Assembly: GCA_022579005.1 (NCBI GenBank)
Contig: MU401538.1
Coordinates: 1-64,000, forward strand
Source of the DNA: Poronia punctata
Taxonomy: Eukaryota > Ascomycota > Sordariomycetes > Xylariales > Xylariaceae
DNA: 64,000 nt
Direction: 5' to 3'
Below are positions 33,455-43,188 of the stretch, piece after piece. The notes below the pieces were generated by a model. The model was not told where the DNA came from, searched no databases, and saw nothing but the letters and a program-made list of their open reading frames with translations. A program made the translations under genes and the position numbers. The stretch's first letter is position 1. Every line of letters begins with the position of its first letter.

Positions 33455-36407
33455 GCTCCATATCTATCTTGTGGCGATGGGCCGGCGCTAACCCATTGCT
33501 AATAACAGAAGATCGAACACGATATTCGGCCAATACTTAATATACCCATCTCCGTCGTCTGCTTTAGTTACTGCTATACCAATCTTATAAGCCTCCACTC
33601 CACACATTTGGCGTCTTGCATTTCCTGTTCTCGTTTCCCCTTTATATCTTTGACGGCGGCGATTTTCCATTGCCTGTTTTCTTTGTATATGGATGATTGA
33701 TGATACTGATTAAATTGATGCCTATGTAGCTTGGCGACAATGTAGAATGAAAATGACTTCGGATTTTATTTTTGGAAAACAGGTTAAAAAAACACCATCA
33801 TGGAGTCTAAAACTACGGCAGTCATCTGTTAGCAAGAATAATGAGAAGAGTAAACTGCCTCGGTTCTTGTTTTTTTCCTTCTTTTTTTCTTTTCTTCCAA
33901 TTCCTGTTCGTCTTAACAGACGATTAATTACTACCAATAGAACAGTGATAAGCATATAATATCCCAAGCTGTAATATACGTAGTACTTAAAAAGGAGGTC
34001 CTCTAGAATGCACATATAGTACCTAGCTTTTCGTTTTTGTAAGGTATCTCTTCGAATACTTAATTACTTTTAAATCACCGAATTTTAAAATAAAGTAATA
34101 AATCATAAATCATACCCGAGGCCGGCCGGGGGAACAGAGATGTTTTGATTCTTCTACGCAATGTAAAATGTACTTGTATACCTAATACCGGTTTGTCAGT
34201 TAAGAAGTCTTTTGTCCGGGGGTCTTTGTTGGCAGGGTTCCGATTTTGTTTCCTGAGGAGGCTCAACTTGCTTTCCCCTCCCCCTTTACACCTGATATCA
34301 GTATACGTAATTATTAATTAATATATGCTAAGACAGCCTCTTTCAAGGTTAGGTACTTTAGGTATGTAGGTACATATAGGTAGTCTACTTAGTTAGCATA
34401 TGCTTGCTTGCAAAGGGTATTGTCAATCTACTTGTACAAGTAGCTAGGGTCCAGGGTTGCTGTATAGTAGTGACTCAACGCTAGCTTAGCTTACGAGTAC
34501 ATATAATGCATCGTATTTCGCATCCTACTGCCCGTGCTACCTACCTAGGTACCTGCCAACAAGGTGATAAATGTTGTTAAATCTAGTGGATAGTGACTAT
34601 TTGATACATATATATTTACCAAGATCGCCACTGCATTTTTAATTTTATGTATGTATTAACGTAAATCTAAAGTTGCGTGTTTACTTGTAACTGTTTTGCA
34701 TGTACACATATACATGTACCTCCTAGGGTGGGGATCCAGCCCTATGAGAGTACCTACTATGCCAAGTTTAAATTACACACTGCCTGCATTTATGTGTGCC
34801 TGGTGCTTGGAGACATGGAGTTGTTTATTAGTATGCGCAAATCATCAAATCAGCGCCGTGCGTTTAATTGATTTACAAGCCCTTCGGTAGGTATAAGGTC
34901 AGATGAATGAGAGGCGGGTAGGGTAGGAATAGGTATATCCATCCCACACTTTGGTCGCGCTGATTATTGCATAGATGGAGGGTGTAGGGCAGTAAGGGTA
35001 CGTAACCAATAATTGTCCGTGTAGGTTAGATTAAAACATAAGCTTTAAATGAACCCCTTGGTGTTGCATTTCGAATAGGCAGTCGGTTATAGTCGGTTAT
35101 CTTTCTCTGTGCGGTTGAGGATGGTAAAGGTATGTGCGTTCTCATTTTCTCTTCTTTTCCTGGGCGGGGGGGGGGGTTATTGCTAGTATATCAGTCTTTT
35201 TGTCAGGTAGGTACTTAGGGTAGGAAAGTTTAGTACTACTAGAGGGTCTACCCTTGGAAACCCTTTTACGAGTCCCGTCCTGAGCATGCCAGGGGCCAGG
35301 GCCTGGTTGGGGGGGAGAGCTATCGGTCGGTCCCCAATGACACTGACGTTAGGGTGGGCCAGTTTTTGAGTCATCCGTGATCTTTTGATCTCGCCGATGC
35401 ATGTGTGCCTCAGGCATCCGTCATTTTACGCCCTTCAAGTCGCTGGCGCACATCGAGGCTTAGCGTTGTTAGCGGTCTGGGGATGTTTAGGTGGAGAGAC
35501 TAACAGCAACTAATACTAGGTACATCCCGTCGTCTCGATGTTCTTTCTGTGATAGGCAGGCATTACCACCAAAGCGGTCTTTTGATTGGATAATTGAGAA
35601 GGTCTGGAGATTTTGCGCTAAACCAATCTGTCTCGCCGTGCTCCACTTGGATTTCACTTGCAGATGGCGCTGCAGCTCCGCCCATTTCATCAATTCCACT
35701 GCCTCGAGGTAACCAGAATGACCAGATTCCGGCCTCAGTCAGAACCTGAAATACCGGCTAGTGACTCCCTCCCGGGCCTCAACCTTCTTTCCTCCTTTCT
35801 CAAGTTTTCTCACCCCATTTCTCCCCTAATCTACGGAATACCTAGCTTCTTCAGCCATTGCTTTGGAGACAAGCCAGCGAGGCTAGACTAGAGTCCCTAG
35901 ACATCCCTAGCTCTCCAACCCACTGACTTTTCACCTGTGCATAAGCCACCCCCATCTTTCAAACAATATCCTCCTGACCAGAACGAATGTAACCGAACTG
36001 GTTGTAATAAGCCCTAAAACGCTGGCGACTCCGGCCAACTGCCACAGCCACCTTCTATTACTTTCCCCCTCTCAATATTGTCCTTGGACATTGTTCAACA
36101 GACAGTCACAGTCTCAAAATTGAACAGGCCACATTTGAGATAGCCCATTCTGCACGACTGGTGGCAATCCTCAAACCGACAAATTACTAGGCTGGGATTC
36201 CGTCACCGTCTGTACCTATTTATAGAAACACGGCTCCACAAACCCTCGGCATCGTCAATATTGAAGTTCCGAGAATTGGTGATATCGAATACCTTCAATC
36301 TGAGGCTTCGTGTTGGTGTCCGTTGGTGCCCCCGCTCCCGTTTCAAGAATCGAGCCAGAGTGTATTCCTCCGGTAGTTTCCCCGTGACCATCGATTCAAC
36401 TGTTGCC
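33455..36407. other. 3-kb intergenic stretch and leader of next gene
   Basis: No gene supported. It holds many TAGGTA/TACCTA words (34349-34383, 34535-34554), a run of about 11 G near 35164-35174, a doubled AGTCGGTTAT at about 35082-35101 and a pyrimidine-rich tract at about 35770-35835. The open frame continuing from 36261 into the next gene lacks an ATG before 36408. Confidence 0.55.
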
Positions 36408-38816
36408 ATGAAGCCTCGCAACGGCTCTGCCAACTCCCTGATGGGCTTTTCAGTCCAGCAGCCCGTCATCGGAGCCGCTTTGCAGTTCTTTCCCGCATTG
36501 GGGACCAAGCAACTCGATGATTTGATCGACGCCTATATTTCCGGGGACGCTCCCATACAGGCCAAAAGGGCAGCCGTGACCATGGAATTCTGCAATCATG
36601 CCTTGAGGACTGGCGAGATGTTCAAGTTCTTCATGGTTTACCCGACGCTGGCTTCTGCGAGGGCTTCCCCCAACATGGATAGTGGATACTATTCCGGGTA
36701 TACCCCCTCTCCTGTGCTGTCGGATTCCAACGTTGCTTCTCCCTCGTCGTTCACCAAGACCGCCCCTGCCAATGATTTCTCTCACTTACCTGGGATGAAA
36801 ATCATGACAAAGGATGGCCGAGACGTGACCAACTCGGCTTCTAGAGGTGGCAAGACCGAGGAGGACAGAGAGCACGCGCACATGATGCGCAAGATCAAGG
36901 CTTGCGAGTCTTGCCGGAGAAAAAAGACCAGGTGCGACCCCAGTCACAAAAGGCCTACCGGCGGCGCATCTTCCGGAAGGGTTACGAAAAGAACTACGTC
37001 TGTCCGTCCAGCAGCAGCGCCACCCCAGATTGCATGCAAGCCCGGTTCGGCCATCGATGTTTCCCGAAAGGAGCCGGTATCAGTCGAGCCACCCACACTG
37101 GGTTCTTCCCTCCTAGAGTCTGTACACGCCTCAGTCGACCCTCAATTGATGGACTGGGAACAGTACATTATGTACCCCGACGAATCCACTGCGGACCCGG
37201 AGATCCCATACGACTACGACTTCTTCCGCGACCCTGCTCGTTTGTTCTCGCCTACCATCAATGAGTCGTTCTCATCATCGTCTACTACGCCATCACAGAT
37301 GCCAATCACACCAATTGATCGGGATCTGCACCTAGTAGACGGGTCCACAAACGGCCATGACCATAAGCCAATTCTCCCATATCTAAACCCTGGAGGAGTA
37401 GAATCTGGCAGCAACTACATGGACTTCAATCTATACTCGCCTGCTTCATCCTTCCTAGACGACGATATTGGCTCCGCAAAGGAACTTGCGGCCTCTCCCA
37501 TCCAGACACAGCGGGATCATCACCAAGACTTCCTGCTAGACGTGGAGGGCAGTCACCTGATTAGCGCGATCCAGGCGCCAACTAGTACGGACCAGGCCTC
37601 GGCAACTGTCTCCTCCTCAGATCTGGTGCAATCTATAGCAGAACTTTCTGCTCTCCAAAGCCCGGGTGCTCGCTCACTTCTATCGAGAGGTGCCTCGAGG
37701 CATCTCAGTCGTCGGGAAGATGCAGAACCCGTGGTGGTCATTTCATCGGGAAATCGTCCGCTGCTGATATGGGAACAGGACAGTCTAGAAGAGTCTACGC
37801 CAGAACTATCGAATACGCCCGAAGGACCTTATGCACCTCGTGGCACACTTCATCCCTTAACTGCGGTGAATGGCGGACTAGGCCTGCACGACGAACGTGC
37901 GAAACAGCAGGAAGAAGCTTCGGCTTCCTTTGCCTCAACTGACATGGCCAATCCGTCATACACAGACCGCCAAGTGACAGAACATCGCTCATCATATCGG
38001 GACCTCCATAATACAATGGTCGAAGCGAATGTACAAGATTCTCTCACCCACGGCCGAACGCCTGGCATGATAATCCCGAATGCGATGCGGCGGGTTCCAG
38101 GTTCCACTTCAAGTACACCACCACTGCCACTAGCAGTACCACTTGCTGTAGCAAACCGATTATCGCCCACCCAGCGCGTGACAGTTCAAACCAATACAAA
38201 CAACAAGCCCAGCGGCCAAGAGCAGAACAACGCCATCATGCAAACCACCTCCAACGTAAACAACGAGTCTACCAGCATCACCAGCACCAGTCCTCTTCTT
38301 GAGTCTACCGGCATCACCAGCACCAGTTCTCTTCTTGAGTCTACCAGCATCACCAGCACCAGTTCTCTTGACAGGCAGCGACATCTTGCTCAACAGCCAC
38401 AGCTTCACCAGAAGCGTGTCCCGGTGGGCTATTCTGATACGAAGAAGAAGAACGGTGAAGACCACACTATCATCACGACGAACATGCTTACGGGCCAAAT
38501 GGACCAACTGAGATGTTATGTGACAATGATGTTCTACATCGCAGCCATGGGGGCCGCGGTAGTACCTCTGTCATCGTCACTGATGTCTGTCTTTATCGTC
38601 ACCGGTACACTGTGCCTCGCTGCTGCCTCTTGGCGGTTTTGCCAGTCTATCTCGGTTCACGACCATCCTACCAATCCAAGTCCATATGCACAGTTGCAGC
38701 GCATGGTGCACTGCAACTACTGCGGGCTAGTGAAGAAACTGGGACCCTCGTCACAAAAGATCCTTCAACAGCCTCAACAGAATCACATTCTTGGACACTT
38801 CGGCGTCAGCAGGTGA
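36408..38816 (+). CDS. Putative regulator with half Zn2Cys6 cluster and two C-terminal membrane helices
   Basis: Single exon of 802 codons from ATG 36408 to TGA; the open frame extends 49 codons upstream without an ATG, so this is the first possible start. Residues about 27-80 (FFPALGTKQLDDLIDAYI, then KRAAVTMEF) form a helical N-terminal domain I do not recognise. KACESCRRKKTRCDPSHKR places C166, C169 and C176 exactly as the first half of a fungal Zn(II)2Cys6 cluster, but the three remaining cysteines are absent. A long Ser/Asp/Thr-rich region follows, with a 12-residue repeat in three copies (from residue about 620). Two hydrophobic helices lie at about 703-723 and 727-748, and the tail has CNYC. 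It could be a membrane-held transcription regulator, but DNA binding by the half cluster is doubtful. Function unknown. Confidence 0.85.
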   Translation: MKPRNGSANSLMGFSVQQPVIGAALQFFPALGTKQLDDLIDAYISGDAPIQAKRAAVTMEFCNHALRTGEMFKFFMVYPTLASARASPNMDSGYYSGYTPSPVLSDSNVASPSSFTKTAPANDFSHLPGMKIMTKDGRDVTNSASRGGKTEEDREHAHMMRKIKACESCRRKKTRCDPSHKRPTGGASSGRVTKRTTSVRPAAAPPQIACKPGSAIDVSRKEPVSVEPPTLGSSLLESVHASVDPQLMDWEQYIMYPDESTADPEIPYDYDFFRDPARLFSPTINESFSSSSTTPSQMPITPIDRDLHLVDGSTNGHDHKPILPYLNPGGVESGSNYMDFNLYSPASSFLDDDIGSAKELAASPIQTQRDHHQDFLLDVEGSHLISAIQAPTSTDQASATVSSSDLVQSIAELSALQSPGARSLLSRGASRHLSRREDAEPVVVISSGNRPLLIWEQDSLEESTPELSNTPEGPYAPRGTLHPLTAVNGGLGLHDERAKQQEEASASFASTDMANPSYTDRQVTEHRSSYRDLHNTMVEANVQDSLTHGRTPGMIIPNAMRRVPGSTSSTPPLPLAVPLAVANRLSPTQRVTVQTNTNNKPSGQEQNNAIMQTTSNVNNESTSITSTSPLLESTGITSTSSLLESTSITSTSSLDRQRHLAQQPQLHQKRVPVGYSDTKKKNGEDHTIITTNMLTGQMDQLRCYVTMMFYIAAMGAAVVPLSSSLMSVFIVTGTLCLAAASWRFCQSISVHDHPTNPSPYAQLQRMVHCNYCGLVKKLGPSSQKILQQPQQNHILGHFGVSR
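38265..38372 (+). repeat. 36-bp in-frame tandem repeat, three copies
   Basis: Units start at 38265, 38301 and 38337; the third is slightly truncated. They encode ESTSITSTSPLL, ESTGITSTSSLL and ESTSITSTSSL. The copies differ by single bases, which suggests recent expansion inside the disordered part of the gene at 36408-38816. Confidence 0.92.
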
Positions 38817-40045
38817 CAGGTTTTGTATAGCTGTACCTACCTGTCCGACAAGCCAAAGCGGCCCAAAGTCCATTCCATTAAGCGTTTTTGTTTGTTTGTT
38901 TTGTTTTGTTTTCTTGTTTCTGATGCATAACATCTTAGCAAGCGAAAAGGGGTTTCTGATTCTCAGTCTTTTACTTTCTACTGGGTGATACCACTTTTGA
39001 GTAAAGAATTTGAAATGGTTGAAAATGTTGCTGGGGGGGTTGGGAACAGAGATTAGTTGGAGATAAAGTTACGATGCGAAATGATTGATGTGTTTTTTTC
39101 ATCCTCGCTGGTTTGGATTAGTCCAGGTTAGATTAGTTTTGAATCTCCAACTTCCTAATTTTTTTTTAAAAAAAATTTATTGTTTCTTAGCCCTCTGTGA
39201 CTTTGACTAGGTATATATACATACTTCGTCCAAGATGTCCAGCAATCATGTGAGTCCTGTAGGGCTTGCAGTGTTTTCTAACCCAACCGCAGTTCGCTAC
39301 TGGCCTTTCTACTTCTGCGCGTAGAGTAGGTAGGTAACCAGGCTCGACTCTCAGATTCTACATACCTCATCCTCATTAATTGGACATTTGTTCCACAGCC
39401 TAGATTGCATACATAGCATAATGGGTGCTTTGAATACCTCACAGTTGTTAGAAAGGCTAACCTTAGATCTTATGTTTTGTCTTGTATCTATTACTATGGT
39501 AGAAATTCTACCTGTCCAGGTTGATTATATTTTCTATACCTACCTACCTACCTCCCTTAACTTGCTTAATAGTTAGATCTACCTAACCTACCTAGTATTA
39601 TCACAGACGTAGTAGGAGGCAGGTGTGATGGAGAATAAAATAAAATAAAAATAAAATAAAATAAGTCGCTGCTGCAATACCTATGGTGGGGTACTGGATG
39701 GTGACGGAATCATTCACACCAAGGAAGAAATAGTTTACGTCATGGGCTATAGGTCACTTGGAGGAAGGTGCCAACCACTCCAAAATACCTAATATATAAA
39801 CAGAAACAGGGACAAGCTTTCTATATCTCAATGATGCCCCATGCATTTACCTGGTTTCATTTCACATATCGTCGTGTTCTGATATCCTTGGTTTGAAGGT
39901 CGGAAAATCGGTGGGCGCTGGTTAGTGAATACTACAGACACATCCAATCCTACATAGGAGTTACTTTAGTTTGGGAAGGTTCTGTTCTACGTGTATTGGA
40001 CCAGTGAAACACACGGAGAAGAAACAACAGACAAGATAAGAGAAA
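38817..40045. other. Intergenic region
   Basis: No gene seen. It contains a GTTT-rich microsatellite at about 38886-38920, a TACCTACC tract at 39538-39553 and an AATAA/AAAAT repeat at 39634-39664. Confidence 0.6.
39634..39664. repeat. (AAAAT)n microsatellite
   Basis: About six AAAAT-like units. Intergenic, upstream of the gene at 40046. Confidence 0.85.
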
Positions 40046-41281
40046 ATGCGGTCTACGCGCCATCTTCATATCGATCCATCAAATCGTCGGCCCCTCCTCC
40101 GGGACCAGAAAAGCGCAGGGGATGCGCCACCAGAGCTGCGCGTGAGCAAGACACACACGCATCCATCCAAGACCACGGCTGTTCCAAAGGCAGGAAGTCC
40201 GGAAGAGGCAAGTGTGTCCTTCATAGGCACAGCGACGACCATAATCGAATGGCAGGGCCTGCGCATCCTGACGGACCCCAACTTTCTGCACGAGGGTGAT
40301 CACGTGCATCTCGGGCCGGGCGTCACCGCGAAGCGCCTCACGAACCCAGCCGTTGATATCGACGAGCTGCCGCCTATCGACCTCGTCCTTCTGAGCCATT
40401 ACCACGAGGATCACTTCGATCGGCTCGTGGAAGAAAAGCTGAACCGCGACTTTGAAATTGTCACGACGCCCCATGCAAAGTCGTGCTTAACTTCCGAGGC
40501 CCGCTACGCGCATGGGGGCATTTTAGGAGGAAAGAAAGAGGAAAAGGGGGACGATGGCCCTTTTCGAGCCGTACATGACCTCGATCACTTCGAGAGCATG
40601 GTCTTGCATATCGATGGCACTGTGGGGAGGGGTGAACCTGCCCCTGTGATCAAGATCACAGGAATGCCTGGGAAGCATGTGCCACCGGGCCCGTTGGCCA
40701 TCGCCAACGACCTGCTTGGCGCTGTACCACCTACAAATGGTTGGTTGCTCGAGATGGGCTGGGAGCTTGACCAAGCGCAAGATGCGGCCGAGTCGCGGGC
40801 GATTGAGAACGGATATAGAATCTATATTTCGGGAGACACGCTGCTCGTGGACGAACTGAAGCAAATACCCGCGTATATCCGGGAGCAGCAACGTGCACAA
40901 CGAGAATCTGCCGCGTCATCATCTTCAACGAATACAGCTACTGAGAAAGGGAGAGGGGAAGACGATGGAGATATAGACCTCATGATCGTTCACCTGGGCG
41001 GGACGACGATTCCAGGACCGAAGATGCCGCTTCTCATGGTCACAATGGACGCGAAGCAGGGTGTCGAGCTCATGAGGCTGATGAACCCGGACCTGACGAT
41101 TCCTGTCCACTTTGACGATTACGATGTATTTCTGTCCCCTCTGAAGGATTTCCAGACTGAGGTGGAGAATATGGGAACGGAATGGAAGAACAGGGTCGTG
41201 TATTTGGATCGGGGGGAGCGATACCGATTCAGGGTTCGGAGCCGCGGCTCAAGGGGAGCAGATGTGGTGAAGGTTGTTTAA
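40046..41281 (+). CDS. Metallo-beta-lactamase-fold hydrolase, UlaG-like
   Basis: Single exon of 411 codons from ATG 40046 to TAA. After a basic N-terminal tail of about 50 residues comes SFIGTATTIIEWQGLRILTD (about 58-77), typical of the UlaG-like branch. The metal motif HYHEDHFD is at 118-125 (H118, H120, D122, H123). Further matches are ITGMPGKHVPPG (about 204-215), YISGDTLL (260-267) and IPVHFDDYDVF (352-362), which supply the remaining metal ligands in this fold. Two inserts are hydrophilic: GGKKEEKGDDG at about 161-171 and a Ser/Thr/Asp-rich loop at about 286-310. The family hydrolyses diverse phosphodiester, lactone or ester substrates; the substrate here is unknown. No signal peptide, so probably cytosolic. 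Confidence in the fold is high. Confidence 0.93.
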   Translation: MRSTRHLHIDPSNRRPLLRDQKSAGDAPPELRVSKTHTHPSKTTAVPKAGSPEEASVSFIGTATTIIEWQGLRILTDPNFLHEGDHVHLGPGVTAKRLTNPAVDIDELPPIDLVLLSHYHEDHFDRLVEEKLNRDFEIVTTPHAKSCLTSEARYAHGGILGGKKEEKGDDGPFRAVHDLDHFESMVLHIDGTVGRGEPAPVIKITGMPGKHVPPGPLAIANDLLGAVPPTNGWLLEMGWELDQAQDAAESRAIENGYRIYISGDTLLVDELKQIPAYIREQQRAQRESAASSSSTNTATEKGRGEDDGDIDLMIVHLGGTTIPGPKMPLLMVTMDAKQGVELMRLMNPDLTIPVHFDDYDVFLSPLKDFQTEVENMGTEWKNRVVYLDRGERYRFRVRSRGSRGADVVKVV

Positions 41282-43188
41282 GGGCCAGGGATTGCAGGGG
41301 ATTTGGTCGAGGCGGTCCTTGTGAGAATGCTATGTACGTACGTGTACGTGTAAAGGAGTTTGGCTTGGTCGAACAGTGGGGGTAGTCTTTGGCCAGTCTG
41401 TAGGGAGCAGTTACCGGAAAGGCAAATCGCACGTAGTGCTGTGGCCGGGATTGTACAGGCAGACCTATCACCATACTTAATTGCTGGTTGCTGTTAATGG
41501 CATCTTTGGTAAGGAGGGGCCCCTGGAGCGTCGCCCGTTGGAACTCTTGTTCAGAGCCCACTAGCATTTCTGGCGAACCAGCATCAAGTAACTGTAGTAC
41601 AACTTATGTGCATACTGTACCGGGATCTGCTCTCGGCGCTTGTTATTGTGCCTGGGGCAGTACATGCCACTTATCGAGGCTTTTGGGGGCCAAATATACA
41701 CTCGCGGTTGGCATTCGGGATCCCATAAGATCTTCTCATATGCAACTAGCCAAGGAGCTTTGAAAATGTGTGTTGCCGTCCACAAAATGTACTTTGCAGG
41801 GACCGATGCCTTTCAATTCCGAGCGACACAGAAGGCCACGCCGGCTCAGCTGATATGGGGCCATTAATGCGATAATGGGCTGAAGCGCCCAGCTTGCTTG
41901 TCAAGACACGTACCGTTATGATGGCCCAGATTTAAGAAGAAGCCCAACTGCCAATTGGCCCCCTTATGATTTGTTGTGTCAGGGGATAAGGGGGTATGTC
42001 GTGTAAGCCGTTGGTTTGCTAGAAGTACCTATAACAGATTGTAGCTCGTAGTACTTGCTACAGCCGATACCAGCGGCGGGTGCTAGATGATGCTCATTAG
42101 GACTTAAAGTCCTGAGCATATCCATGTATTAAATAGGATGGGATACCCACTGGTCGCGGTTGGAGGAGGGCACGAGGGCTACGTCAAAGTTTATTCTTAC
42201 TTATACTGGATAACTACTTAGAACAGTTTAATTACATAGACTTGCCGGTGTTTCTTATAAGAAGAATATGTAGGTACCGAATTGCCGTACCTTACAGCAA
42301 CGGTTGGAAGAGCCGCAGATAGCTGAGCCTGCCTACTGCATATGCGACGGGATCCAGGTAGGTACGCCCATGCTGTAACATTCCACCCCCACCACATTCT
42401 CCACTGTAGATATATTCGCAAAGGAAAAAATTGGTAGTAGAAGGCTTGTTGGCTTCTTGATCAGCTTGAACCTAGAAAGCTGAATCACCGTTTTATTTTC
42501 ATACGTACAAGTCCATTGTATTTCGCCTTTTCTTAGCATGGCTGTTTCTACTGCTGTGCGCCAACATTGATTCACTATCATATTCCCTCATCTCATGCCA
42601 TCTAATATGGTAAATTCGCTCTTCCTGTAACACATATATTTACCCACGAGCTATGTTTGCCTTCTTGTCCTGGGGAAGACAGCAAATGACACAGCGCGTC
42701 TCACAAAAATATTCTATTACTCTTATCCACGGGCTATGACCCCTCATCTGCCCTTCCGTCTTTACTAAGCAAGATAGAGAAACTCAAGCCGACCAAGATA
42801 CCACCTTGAATTGTACCAGTCCTCACGCCAAATGCTATGACAGGAGACAAGGGCAATTCAGTCCGTGCTTCATTCATAGTCTCTCTGTCTATCTCATCGG
42901 TATGGTAGAAGCCAGGGGCTATATATTATCGTTATATTTCATCGATCTATCAGGGGTTTATTTAGATGAAGGAGTGTGTTCTTTCCAGGCCAACAACCGG
43001 GGTACTTAATCTATTGTTGTGTTGGATTGGGGCTACCATTATCGCCGCCGGTCTAAGTCAATTTATTAGTGAGGAAGGAACGACCGAACAGCAATAGGAA
43101 GTCAACAAAGTTGAAACTTGAACCAGGGAAGGCACAGAGAGGATACAAAGGTTTTGAGGCAACTGCTCAGGCAGAAACAGAAGGCACA
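41282..43188. other. Intergenic region and leader of the Tad2-type gene
   Basis: No gene supported. The frame 41488-41867 is short and shows no domain. The open frame of the next gene extends 40 codons upstream of 43189 but has only a GTG there, so this part is read as leader. Confidence 0.55.

Noticed and set aside
36261..36407. 49-codon upstream extension of the half-zinc-cluster protein
   Set aside because: The extension is open but starts only with TTG; the first ATG in frame is 36408.
41488..41867. Plus-strand frames of 75-91 codons downstream of the MBL-fold gene
   Set aside because: No domain and no plausible splice; treated as noncoding.
43069..43188. 40-codon upstream extension of the Tad2-type protein
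   Set aside because: It starts with GTG and has no ATG before 43189.
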